Shown: positions 22,861 through 31,860 of the stretch, piece by piece
How positions within the stretch are numbered: the first letter of the stretch is position 1
Layout: the number at the start of each line of letters is the position of its first letter
Source: Polytrichum commune
Lineage: Eukaryota > Streptophyta > Polytrichopsida > Polytrichales > Polytrichaceae
Length of the DNA: 64,000 bases
Assembly (NCBI GenBank): GCA_950295325.1
Contig: OX485803.1
Span: forward strand, 50,051,554 to 50,115,553
Direction of reading: 5' to 3'
Notes under the pieces: generated by a model
Database searches by the model: none
What the model was told of the DNA's origin: nothing
What the model saw: the letters and a program-made list of their open reading frames with translations, nothing else
Program-made: the position numbers and the translations under genes

Positions 22861-24073
22861 ATGTTACAGACACAGTTGGTACAACAACTATAACCGTAAC
22901 TGTGACGGAAAATTTGGTGAAATCGCACGTAAATAAACTGAAGAGGGGGAAGTTTTTGCGGTTGGAGAATTTTAGTGTGAGAGACCGGTCAAATTATGAC
23001 AAGGGAGATTCGGACTGGACAATACATATCTCTACTGCCACAAAGGTCTCTGAGATTCCGCCATTTGATCCTCCAATTAAACTTTTCTTCCACGTATCAG
23101 ATACGATCCGTTCCTTTACACGGCCAATGCTCCAACCGTTTGCCACTTCCACACTTCCTGTTACTGTCATTGGCGTGAGAGGAGAAGTCGACAAAAAATT
23201 TGAGCTCCTAGTTGCTGACGGACATGATGCTGAAGACATTCAAGTTGTAAGTACTTCCAGTATCTTATTTTGATTATTGTCATTTTGAAAATCACCTTCA
23301 TCTTTTTTAATTTCAGTTTGCATATGTAGGTGAGTTTTTTACCAGCTTTTCAAAGTGATTTTCATTCACTTGCGGAACAATTCCGCAAAGGTGCACCTAC
23401 CCATATCATCATAAAAAACGTAGTCTGCTCCAACAAAGAAGATGTTCAGCTTCTTACAATTAGGTCATTTATTTTGGCACCAGTTTGTTCTAATACATTG
23501 AAATCCAAGCTTACCGTTGTTTTCAACACACACATCAAAAAAATCAGGGCCAAGTTGTTGCTCAGAAGGTAATGGCACTATTCTATTTGATTGGTGTTCT
23601 TCTTTCATTCATTTTCATAAATTATGTGCAAATATGAACGTGCATTTCTTGTTGGATTATTGCAGATTACGGGGTGTATGACTGTGGTCAACCCATCCGC
23701 ATTACCATACAAGCGGGTGTGTGGTAATTGTAAACACGGGGATATCTATCGTCAACAATCCGGTAATTACCATTGCAACCTTTGCAAGCTGGATGCTCCG
23801 TGTTCTTTTGTGATTCATATCAATGCTACTATTGCCGTAGAGGATGCACCCTCTGTTGCTACATTTGTGAGCGCCGCATGGATTCAGGCCCTGTTGCACA
23901 AGTTTGAATCTGATTTCCTTGATTTTTATGCAACCGACTGCATTGCAGCAATTAAAGCACTAGGATCCCTAGTTGCAAGAGGTGAGTTTCATTTGAGTCC
24001 TTTGAATGAGCTTATTGGATTCAATGAATCCAATGATAATCTTGGTGTGATCATAGCATCTTCTTTTATTTGA
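22861..24073 (+). CDS. RPA1-like single-stranded DNA binding protein, spliced, transposon-borne
   Basis: Three coding blocks are visible. Block A (22861-23246) follows a TTTCCACGCAG acceptor and ends at a GTAAGT donor. It reads LKRGKFLRLENFSV, then an IPPFDPPIKLFFHVSDTIRSF-like segment, the layout of RPA70 DBD-A. Block B (about 23330-23568) has SLAEQFRKGAPTHIIIKNV like DBD-B. Block C (23666-24073) follows a TTGCAG acceptor and has CGNC...CNLC, the zinc ribbon of DBD-C, then an OB-fold strand and a FHLSPLNELIGF end. RPA coats single-stranded DNA. Known plant Helitrons often carry RPA70-like genes, and this one sits beside Helentron ORFs, so a transposon role is likely. By my reading the phases do not match across the second intron, so either an exon border is wrong or there is a frameshift; integrity is unproven. 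Upstream exons were not found. Confidence 0.65.
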
Positions 24074-24765
24074 TATAGTTTACAAAAATTTGCCTTGATA
24101 TATATGTCATAGTGTGTTCTAGTGTGTTCTAGTGTATACTATTGGTTGTGTGTTATAGTATGTTATATTATATAGCAAGTTCAAAATTGATTTGAACTTT
24201 AAATTTTACATATGTGTATTGACTTTGGCATTTTGCCCAAAAGCGAGAACATCTACGATTGTGAAAAGAACAACATATCATCATATTTATACCATCGTAT
24301 TCAATATTTTATTTTGGCATTCTTTAGTTACTCATTGCATTTTCATGTTCAATTGTTACTCGATGTATTTTCACGTTACCGAATTATTCAGTGCATTTTA
24401 CATTGTCCTTTTCATCATTGCATTTTCATTGTGCCTACTCATTTACTGTATTTTCACATCCATCCGTTTTTTATTCACTGCATTTTCACTTTCTTAATTA
24501 CTCATTGCATTTTCACTTTTCTTGCATACTACATTTTTATTTTTCCTGTTTCTTCATTGCATTTTTGCATTCATTAGCTGGCCACTATTTTTTTTTACAT
24601 TTCTTTATTACTAATTATATTTTCATAGTCATCAAACATTATTGAATTCTTGACATTTCATGGTTACATTTTTTCAATCGATTAGGATCATTTTTATTTA
24701 CTTATTACGTTCATACACTCTTCATTTTGAGTTTTACTTTTTACATCACACAAACAATCTTTATT
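24074..24765 (+). repeat. Spacer with degenerate CATTTTCA-rich tandem repeat
   Basis: From about 24330 to 24610 the motif CATTGCATTTTCA (variants CACTGCATTTTCA, GATGTATTTTCA) recurs every 30-45 bp, giving several overlapping Phe/His-rich open frames that are artefacts of the period. It separates the RPA gene from the OTU/endonuclease ORF. Confidence 0.55.
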
Positions 24766-25332
24766 ATGGATATTGATGTAGTTCTTTATGCACATCACCT
24801 TCAACGTGTTCAAAAATATTATTATATACCAGGTGATTGTTTATTTGACTCCATAGCATATTTATTGCATTATTCTCAAACATCCATACAACTACGTCAA
24901 CAATGTATAAATCACTTTTCTATATCTATTCAAAATCCAAGTCGCTATTATATGAAATCCATTCATATAATAGCTTTGTATAGACCTTCAACACTCCCTG
25001 TCACAACTTTCTTGAACCACCTTCAACACTTTTTGAATACAATACCAATCTCTTGTCCTACAACAATATTAAGTGATTTTAACATCAATATGCTCAACCA
25101 AAATTCATCTGATGTCAAAGAACTCCAACATTTCATGAAATTTTATAACATGTATCTTCAATTTCAAGAAAGTACAACCATGCATGATTCCCAAGTTGAT
25201 CATGTATGGACAAATGCTCCAACTCAACAATGCATCTCTGGAGTTCTTAAAGCATATTGGACAGACCATAAACCGATATATTTTGCATTTAAACTTCCAA
25301 ATTATGTTCCACAATATCATCATGTTGATTAA
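24766..25332 (+). CDS. Fused remnant ORF: OTU start joined to endonuclease C-terminus
   Basis: The frame starts at an ATG (24766) and is open for 188 codons. Residues 1-55 contain YYIPGDCLFDSIAYLLHYSQ, the D-x-C-L-F catalytic-Cys motif of OTU cysteine proteases; the rest of OTU, including the His, is missing. From about residue 65 it becomes an exonuclease-endonuclease-phosphatase C-terminal half: HIIALYRPSTLPVTTFLNHL, then TTILSDFNINML (catalytic Asp-Phe-Asn), then QVDHVWTNAP, then a TDHKPIYFAF end with the Asp-His pair. The N-terminal Asn and Glu of the endonuclease are absent. This looks like a precise internal deletion of a larger OTU-Rep-helicase-endonuclease gene, compare the outer copy. 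Neither activity is expected. The ORF stayed open either by recent origin or by chance. Confidence 0.7.
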   Translation: MDIDVVLYAHHLQRVQKYYYIPGDCLFDSIAYLLHYSQTSIQLRQQCINHFSISIQNPSRYYMKSIHIIALYRPSTLPVTTFLNHLQHFLNTIPISCPTTILSDFNINMLNQNSSDVKELQHFMKFYNMYLQFQESTTMHDSQVDHVWTNAPTQQCISGVLKAYWTDHKPIYFAFKLPNYVPQYHHVD

Positions 25333-25385
25333 TTTTTTTGCTCAAATACTAAGGCAGAGACCACGCGACTAGCCGCTTGTTTTCT

Positions 25386-25410
25386 TTGTAATGTCAAATT
25401 ACAATCCTAG
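25386..25410 (+). other. Candidate Helitron 3'-terminal hairpin and CTAG end
   Basis: A perfect 7-bp stem (TTGTAAT/ATTACAA) with a 5-nt loop is followed after 2 nt by CTAG. A second short hairpin (ACCAAG/CTTGGT, 25411-25427) follows. Canonical Helitrons end in a hairpin plus CTRR before a T; here the next base is A, so the call is weak. Confidence 0.3.
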
Positions 25411-25499
25411 ACCAAGTAGGTCTTGGTTTAAGCTCAACCACTCGACCATAGGAGAGAGACAAAAAGATCCTCTCTCCTCCTCCGAGCTTCCTCTTATGC

Positions 25500-25508
25500 C
25501 AAAGGCAT
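25500..25508 (+). repeat. Left 9-bp target duplication of the foldback MULE
   Basis: CAAAGGCAT, repeated exactly at 26796-26804 on the other side of the element. Confidence 0.8.
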
Positions 25509-26795
25509 GGGGGACGTTAAATACCCCCCCACGAACTTTTCGGACTGTCAGATCCGGGCTGGGGCAGCCGCCCGTCCAGAAAATCTGGATTTTCTGGACC
25601 CGCCCGAAAACTGCTGCCCGCCCGCCCGATTTCGAAAAAAACCATTGTCCTTGCATTCTTGAAGGCCACTTACTCACAAATCCCATATTGAGTGCACTAC
25701 ACCTTCAAGGGCCAAAATCCAATATATATGTTCACTTCCAATTGAGTAAATAAGCAATTGACTGGGGTTTCATTATCAAAGTGAAACCGTCAATAAAACA
25801 TGTAATTAACTTAGAAGTCAAAAATATTACAAAACCCTCACTAGCACCGAGGTTATAATTTTTGTGACTCACAATTTGAAAATGTCTTTGTCATTTTAAA
25901 ATGACACTTAAATTTAGTGTGCTGATTTAGTATGTGTATTTTATAATATTTTAGGTAATGCCGTCTACTTTCACAAGTATTCATACGCATTCATTAATCA
26001 ATTATTAGAATTAATTCATTGGACTTAATTATTAGAACTAATTCACTGGAATTAAATTCCAGAAATTAGTTATTATAATTAATTCACTGGAATTGATTCC
26101 AGAAATTAATTATTATAATTAATTCACTAGAATTAAATTCCAGATATTAATTATTATAATTAAATCACTGGAATTGATTCCAGAAATTAATTATTAGAAT
26201 TAACTCACTGGAATTAATTCCAATAATTAATTAATTACAGTAAGTACAGTTTATAATCAATTAGCTTTACTTAATTTTGTAAGCATAGTTTCTGATTTAT
26301 TTGGGATTAATGAATGCGTATGAATACTTGTGAAAATAGACGGCATTACCTAAAATATTATAAAATACACATACTAAATCAGCACACTAAATTTAAGTGT
26401 CATTTTAGAATGACAAAGACAATTTCAAATTGTGAGTCACAAAAATTATAACCTCGGTGCTAGTGAGGGTTTTGTAATATTTTTGACTTCTAAGTTAATT
26501 ACATGTTTTATTGACGGTTTCACTTTGATAATGAAACCCCAGTCAATTGCTTATTTACTCAATTGGAAGTGAACATATATATTGGATTTTGGCCCTTGAA
26601 GGTGTAGTGCACTCAATATGGGATTTGTGAGTAAGTGGCCTTCAAGAATGCAAGGACAATGGTTTTTTTCGAAATCGGGCGGGCGGGCAGCAGTTTTCGG
26701 GCGGGTCCAGAAAATCCAGATTTTCTGGACGGGCGGCTGCCCCAGCCCGGATCTGACAGTCCGAAAAGTTCGTGGGGGGGTATTTAACGTCCCCC
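25509..26795. mobile_element. Foldback Mutator-like (MULE) non-autonomous element
   Basis: Arms of 491 bp, 25509-25999 and 26305-26795, are near-perfect inverted copies; I count about three mismatches. Both ends read GGGGGACGTTAAATACC inward. They are flanked by an exact 9-bp duplication, CAAAGGCAT, which with the long terminal repeats is the Mutator signature. The outer 120 bp of each arm is GC-rich and contains a near-palindrome, GTCCAGAAAATC-TGGA-(TTTTCTGGAC), at 25574-25599. The 305-bp centre is an AT-rich tandem array. No transposase is encoded; the mirrored open frames (25391-25753 plus and 26551-26955 minus) simply reflect the inverted arms. Arm identity suggests either recent insertion or arm homogenisation. 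It lies about 100 bp after the tail of the inner Helentron. Confidence 0.85.
26012..26240 (+). repeat. AT-rich minisatellite in the loop of the foldback MULE
   Basis: About six units of 40-41 bp built around AATTCACTGGAATTGATTCC and AGAAATTAATTATTATAATT. The unit itself contains GGAATT/AATTCC palindromes, so the loop can also fold. Confidence 0.8.
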
Positions 26796-26804
26796 CAAAG
26801 GCAT
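26796..26804 (+). repeat. Right 9-bp target duplication of the foldback MULE
   Basis: CAAAGGCAT, identical to 25500-25508. Confidence 0.8.
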
Positions 26805-26894
26805 TACTTTTACTTTCTATTTTCACATATAGTAAAAGTATTCTATTTAGAGCTCTATCTCTTAGTTCTATTATGAATCTACTATCTTTGGTTC

Positions 26895-27217
26895 TTCTAA
26901 GGTAGAGGGGCACATTCCCACTTGGGTCCTTAAACCGCTCACTAGACCTATCCAAACAAGAGGTACATTATAGCTTCGTACCTCAAATTTCTATGTAATC
27001 ATGGTGTACATTTTTGGGGTGAGTGGTTTTGGGTACCCCTATGAGTTCTCCTTCCAAAATTCATAACTAATTCAATATTAATCCAAAATTAATTATTCCA
27101 ATTGGTCCAATTTCCAATGTACTTTGCACATCTTCCAAGATTGATTCCCCCTTAATAACTCCCCAATGAACATGCCAATCTGAAATTCGAGTGGGAATGT
27201 GCCCCTCTACCTTAGAA
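26895..27217. mobile_element. MITE-like element with 28-bp perfect inverted termini
   Basis: 26895-26922 and 27190-27217 are exact inverted copies; the arm contains GGTAGAGGGGCACATTCCCA. Total length 323 bp. The interior is AT-rich and non-coding. No target duplication is obvious; the outer flanks are GGTTC on the left and CCTTC on the right. Perfect arms imply low age. The superfamily is unresolved. Confidence 0.6.
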
Positions 27218-27254
27218 CCTTCTTTCATCTTTTATCTCAATCTCATTCTTCTTA

Positions 27255-27532
27255 TTGGAACTGTCTAATTCCAACTAAATTCATCCATCCATCCTTCTAC
27301 TTGGAACTGTCTAATTCCAACTAGATTTATTTATTCATTAAGAATTGTCTAACTCCAATGAATAACGTTCATCTTTCCAAATTTGGAGTGGTCTAACTCC
27401 AGTGCACCTCATCGAGAGATGTCTAACTCATGTGCACATGTTCTCAATATGGAATGGTTTAATTCCAATGCACTAAATGCGGAGCTGTCTAACCCCAGTG
27501 CATCTGTTGTCAATCTGGAGTTGTCTAACTCC
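27255..27532 (+). repeat. Array of eight small hairpin motifs (GGANT-NGTCTA-ANTCC)
   Basis: Units such as GGAACTGTCTAATTCC, GGAGTGGTCTAACTCC, GGAATGGTTTAATTCC and GGAGTTGTCTAACTCC lie near 27257, 27303, 27341, 27385, 27415, 27451, 27481 and 27517. Most can form a 5-6 bp stem around a TGTCTA-like loop, and some base changes on one side of the stem are matched on the other (AAC/ATT, AGT/ACT). Spacing varies from about 30 to 46 bp. It lies in the interval between Rep and helicase of the outer Helentron. Confidence 0.6.
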
Positions 27533-28579
27533 CATCATCCTCTGCTTACACACTGGCACATGTGGTTAAAATTTTCAATCATCCATCAATATTTGTAGTT
27601 ACTTATACAATAAGACAATAATTTAAAAAAAATTTATAAGTGATAACAAGATAAAAGCAAGTATGAAAACTCAAAAAATAAGAAATATTTATTTATGCAT
27701 AACATATGTCAGCTCAATTGGCCACATATATGATTTTATCTATCCTTGTATATAATGTATCTTGTACTTTCAAATTTATCAGTATTTCTTCATTTCAAGA
27801 ATGTATATTTATATTTAAAAAAACCAAATTATATAAATCATCATCTTTAGAGTCCACGGATGTTATCTGTCCTTCAATTATTAAAAAAAAAATTGAAATG
27901 ACCCTCGGGGAGGTCATTAGCGAAAATCGTAGAAATAACATGCGATAAAAAATAAGGTCCAATAAATTCATTATGGATAAAAGGTACATATAATATAGGG
28001 AGTTTTAAAATAATAAAACATATTTACATGTAAAATACCATCACATATAATGCCCTCTTTAATCTAGTCAACACATATAAATAACGTGGAAACGGTTACT
28101 AGGGATGGCGGGTCTAGGGTAGGGTATGTGCTAGTGGATGAAAAAAGGTAATTTTTTGTTGAAAAAGCTTGGATGGATGACTCCGCAAGTTGGTTGGCTT
28201 GAACGTTACTGAACCAATGTATCCAATGTGGAGTTAATGTTCTCTACCTACATGCTGGGAGGGAAAATTTTAGCGTGTTGTTTGAATTGCAATCTTCGTT
28301 TCAGTTTTCTTTGGTAGTATAAGTAAAATAGGAGATTTTTAATGATTCTCCAAAAAAATTATAATTACTGATAGGATGTATTAAAATGCAAGCATTTACC
28401 TTTATTTTGAAAAATACCATACCTTATAATCTTTTCTTCAAGGTAAATATCCCCCCAATAAATAGGTCCTAAGCACACATGTATGCATTAATCATACCAA
28501 TGCACATACTATGAATTGGTCGCGAATAATGATATAAATATTTAGATGAAAATTTTTCTTGACACAAATGTTGAATTTC
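27533..28579. other. AT-rich linker, nothing recognised
   Basis: Short frames at 27706-27989 lack motifs. Probably decayed Helentron sequence between Rep and helicase, or flanking DNA of the insertions. Confidence 0.35.
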
Positions 28580-30790
28580 CAGCATAATCATTTCCATATG
28601 TAAATGGAGTTGGATCTTATAACATCAATAATGAATATATTGTTACACCATTTGGAAACATTTTCACCAAACCAAATTCAAATAATAATGATATAGTATA
28701 TCATATTCTACCAACCCTTGAATTTCATGCACTTATCGAATAATTAAACAATGTTCAATTTTTCATGATGTTATGTATAGAAACAAATGAACTACCTCAT
28801 CTATTCATTATTGGTGATGCCGGTAAGGTGAAACTTTCACATATATGCTTTTGCTTCAAGGACACTATGCATCTATAATAAACACTATCAATTAGACCCT
28901 CACAAGAAAAAGACATTGCACTTGATGTACATTGAAAAAAAAAACATTAAATATTGATCGAATTATAATTCATTTAACACTATCTATTCCTCTTAATTTA
29001 AAAATATCGTCTTTTAGCTCAAAACAATTACATAGTTTGGTTAAAAAATATGACCAGCTACAATTAATCGTGTAGGATGATATTTCATTGATGGAAGATT
29101 AGATTTTGAACTTCACTAATCTTCTGATAAGATCAATTAAATGAACACACACAAAATTCATTGGAAAACTGGATGTTATCATCACAGGTGATTTGCATGT
29201 TCAACATGTTCATAACATGGGAGTTATTAAGACTAATACAAATAATTTTGATAGCTTAACACCAAGGTTTTGCATGCAAAAATCAAATGCTACAAATTAA
29301 AACAAGTTATGCATCAAAGTGATAAGCTAGTTATTGACAATCTTAATTGTTTCCAAACATCAATGCACATGACAAAGTGATGTGGATAACGTAAATTGTT
29401 ATTGTCTTCATGCACTACCAAATGATCCAATTTTTTTTGTTTTTTACATAACCTAGGAGACTTCATTAGCAATTCACTTAAAATAATGTGTAGGATAATG
29501 TAGGGTGAAAATATTTGTAAGCCATTAATTTATATATATTTTTTCATATGTATATTAGGCTCTATTAAATGTTCATAAGTAAATTCTATATAATATATGG
29601 TACTATATATTGTATCAATTTACTTCAAATAATTTTGTATAATAGCCTTAAAATAAATTTTTTTGGAGGATGACTATGTTTAGAGGGCGGGTGAAGTCAT
29701 CTTAAATAAATATTGGGGTCCGTTGAAAATATAAATAGAATTTCAATTATTATGAATGAGATTTGGTTCATTGTGGATGAAACAAGATTTTATTTTTATT
29801 TTTTTAGGATTAGAATGATGTTGAGCTAGTTTGTTGTTTGCATTATCATTATGCACAGCTCCTTCAGCAACATAATTACACCATCTTTAAATTATTTGGA
29901 TGTTTTGTCATTTTGCTTCATTACCTTACATGATAGACATCAACAAAGAAGAAACTCCACTCCAATACTACAAGGAAAAGATCGAATTCATACTTCTTAT
30001 AAATAAATTGGGTGTACCTTATTACATAATAATGGAATTTATAATTACTTATAGGGTGGAAAAAAAATGGTGATAAGTAGGATTTTTGATCAATTTTAGG
30101 ATCCAAGAAATTCAAAGAGTAAGATAAATAGCCCCCATACAAAAACTTGGTTGTCACATGTGTATTCCAATTTTCTATAGAGGTGCAATTCCCGGGTATA
30201 TTACAAATGATGCAAGACTTAGACATAATGAATTGGCATTTTTCCAAAGTGAAGGAGATGTATACATATTTTGTGCAAAAGATCAAAATCTCAACACATG
30301 TCCTCAATCATTTCATTTGCAAAACGATGCAAACTTTATAGCGGGATTGCATTCAAGAATTTGTGTAAGAAAATCTATGTTGGTCAAATCATGTGTTGGG
30401 AATTATATTACTCATAACGGTTTGGTGAATGGTGCAAATCAAAATTTCCAAAGCTCATGCAAATTGCCTGAGTCATAAGACATCATTTGAAGATTATTCA
30501 ACAATGATAAAAATGATACACTCACTAGAATTAAAGAATTTACATCTATATGAACATGCAATAGATCCCATGTAGACACCAATAGAAGTTATTTCCAAAG
30601 ATGTTCAAGTTGGTTAAAATTTTGCCCATCTTATTACAAGGATTCAATTGGCTGCAACACAAATCATACATAGAGGGCAAGATCTAACACTTGATTACTT
30701 GGCTTTTGATCCAAAGGGAGTCCATAAACATGGGTTGACATATACAAAACCTTCTTGCACTAAGAAAAAGAAAATCTTTATATACTTCAA
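28580..30790 (+). pseudogene. Pif1-type helicase of the outer Helentron (decayed)
   Basis: Helicase landmarks appear in order in shifting plus frames: a LPTLEFHAL...LNNVQFF lead-in (28.70-28.77 kb), Walker A as LFIIGDAGKVK (28.80-28.83 kb, degraded from GxAGTGKS), Walker B as DDISLMED (29077-29100), motif III as KLDVIITGDLHV (29.17-29.20 kb), then GLVNGANQNF preceded by IAGLHSRICVRKSMLV (30.34-30.45 kb). It ends in ITRIQLAATQIIHRGQDLTL and HGLTYTKPS (30.64-30.75 kb), corresponding to motifs V and VI. Numerous stops and frameshifts. A Pif1-like helicase fused to or following Rep is the defining enzyme of Helitrons. The endonuclease follows directly. Confidence 0.75.
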
Positions 30791-30859
30791 CCTTGGGAAT
30801 GAAAAACTTTCAAATTGATCCAAGTGTTGCAATGGAGATGCACCGGTTACAAAGTGTTG

Positions 30860-31504
30860 CATGATGGAATGTGCTCGTCACAAGACCATATACAATACGC
30901 AACTCTCATATACTTGATTATTCTCTTAACACTAAATCATCATCTTTGCATAAGAATAATGTTTTCTTGGATTACAATCTTAAAACATCTCATATATTAT
31001 GTTATTATGAAACACATTTCAATCTACAAACATGTTTTATGCAAGGAATGGTACTATGATTGTATATAATCATTATACAACATGACATCACATGGAACAT
31101 TCATCACTTTGGGAGTTGAACATATTGTTGCAATATTCAATGGAAATACAAGGAAAGGTATTCATGTCATTGTTGTCTTCAAATCTCTAACATTACTACT
31201 TTCAACATTTGTCATTCACCTTCAATAGTTTTTAGATTTGATGCCAACTTCGTGCCCAACAATCATAATTGGAAATTTCAACATTGACATGCTTCAACAA
31301 AACTCAACACAATCAAATGAACTCCATAGCTTTATGCACCAAATATTACAACAATATATGGTTCTCATGTTCATCACATTTCGACAAATGCTCCTAGTCA
31401 ACAATATATATTTGACGTTGTTGAGGCATATTGGACCGACCACAAACCAATTTATTTTGCATTCAAAATTCTAGATGATGTTCAACAATACCATCACATA
31501 AGTT
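30860..31504 (+). pseudogene. Endonuclease (EEP family) domain, C-terminal end of the outer Helentron
   Basis: Broken frames read SLNTKSSSLHKNN (motif with the first Asn, about 30920), SHILCYYETH (catalytic Glu, about 31005), TIIIGNFNIDML (about 31271; the usual GDFN Asp is Asn here) and a TDHKPIYFAFK end (31435 onward). The C-terminal half aligns with the endonuclease part of the inner ORF (ILSDFNINML, TDHKPIYFAF). It directly follows the last helicase motif, so there is no OTU between helicase and endonuclease. EEP endonucleases at the C-terminus are characteristic of Helentrons. Frameshifts and the Asp change mean it is inactive. Confidence 0.75.
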
Positions 31505-31600
31505 GAACAATAAAACTTTCTAAATCTTGTGGTAGTCATGCATGATGGGGCAAAGACATTACGCGACTGGCTATTTGTTTGCTTCCTTCATACAAATGGT

Positions 31601-31860
31601 TCAATTAGCTCCAGGATATATGTTTTCTGCATGCACCCTAAGTACATGATATTAGGTAGCTATGTGCAAGCTCCTTTTTGGAGCACAATACCATGGGATG
31701 TTGTCTGGTTCAATGTGGATGACATATGGCAAATGCCTTTGACAAGATAATTCTTTTGTGTCAAACCTGACAACACCTTACCATATTGATACTGCACTAA
31801 CATCATCTTAATAAAGTGATTGCATATTGTATGTGGAGCCCACATTTGTCAATGTGCCAC
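31601..31860. other. Intergenic gap between Helentron tail and LINE 3' end
   Basis: No feature supported; a small hairpin (GCTCCTTTTTGGAGC) lies at about 31670-31684. Confidence 0.3.

Larger units (their letters stand above)
22300..25410 (+). mobile_element. Inner, internally deleted Helentron-like element
   Basis: It carries an RPA1-like gene (22861-24073) and one short ORF that joins the first ~50 OTU codons to the last ~120 endonuclease codons, as if the OTU C-terminus, Rep, helicase and endonuclease N-terminus had been removed. Its tail at 25354-25384 (GCAGAGACCACGCGACTAG) is similar to the tail of the outer element. Just after it lies a hairpin, TTGTAAT-gtcaa-ATTACAA (25386-25404), followed by CTAG (25407-25410), which resembles a Helitron 3' end (hairpin then CTRR). 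The 5' end is not defined; 22300 is a guess placed after the last recognisable outer Rep sequence. Confidence 0.5.
18240..31600 (+). mobile_element. Large decayed Helentron/Helitron2-like rolling-circle transposon, interrupted by nested insertions
   Basis: All pieces are on the plus strand: an RPA-like zinc-ribbon fragment (18.25-18.59 kb), an OTU-like start (19.17 kb), a Helitron N-terminal domain (20.52-20.87 kb), a Rep HUH/Tyr region (21.70-21.95 kb), a Pif1-type helicase (28.58-30.79 kb) and a C-terminal endonuclease (30.86-31.50 kb). The tail at about 31547-31580 (GGGGCAAAGACATTACGCGA and following) is similar to the tail of the inner element at 25354-25384, which suggests a shared 3' terminus. 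Rep and helicase are separated because a related deleted element (22.3-25.4 kb) and a Mutator-like foldback element (25.5-26.8 kb) lie between them. OTU and C-terminal endonuclease domains point to the Helentron/Helitron2 branch rather than canonical plant Helitrons. The reading as one element is an inference from order and strand; ends are approximate. Confidence 0.65.

Noticed and set aside
24192-24645. Phe/His-rich frames as membrane proteins
   Set aside because: Three overlapping frames stay open because of the CATTTTCA-type repeat; no independent support.
26551-26955. Open frames on both arms of the foldback element as a gene pair
   Set aside because: They are mirror images created by the inverted arms and have no domain.
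27255-27532. A CRISPR array
   Set aside because: Repeats are too short and variable, there are no cas genes, and the genome is eukaryotic.
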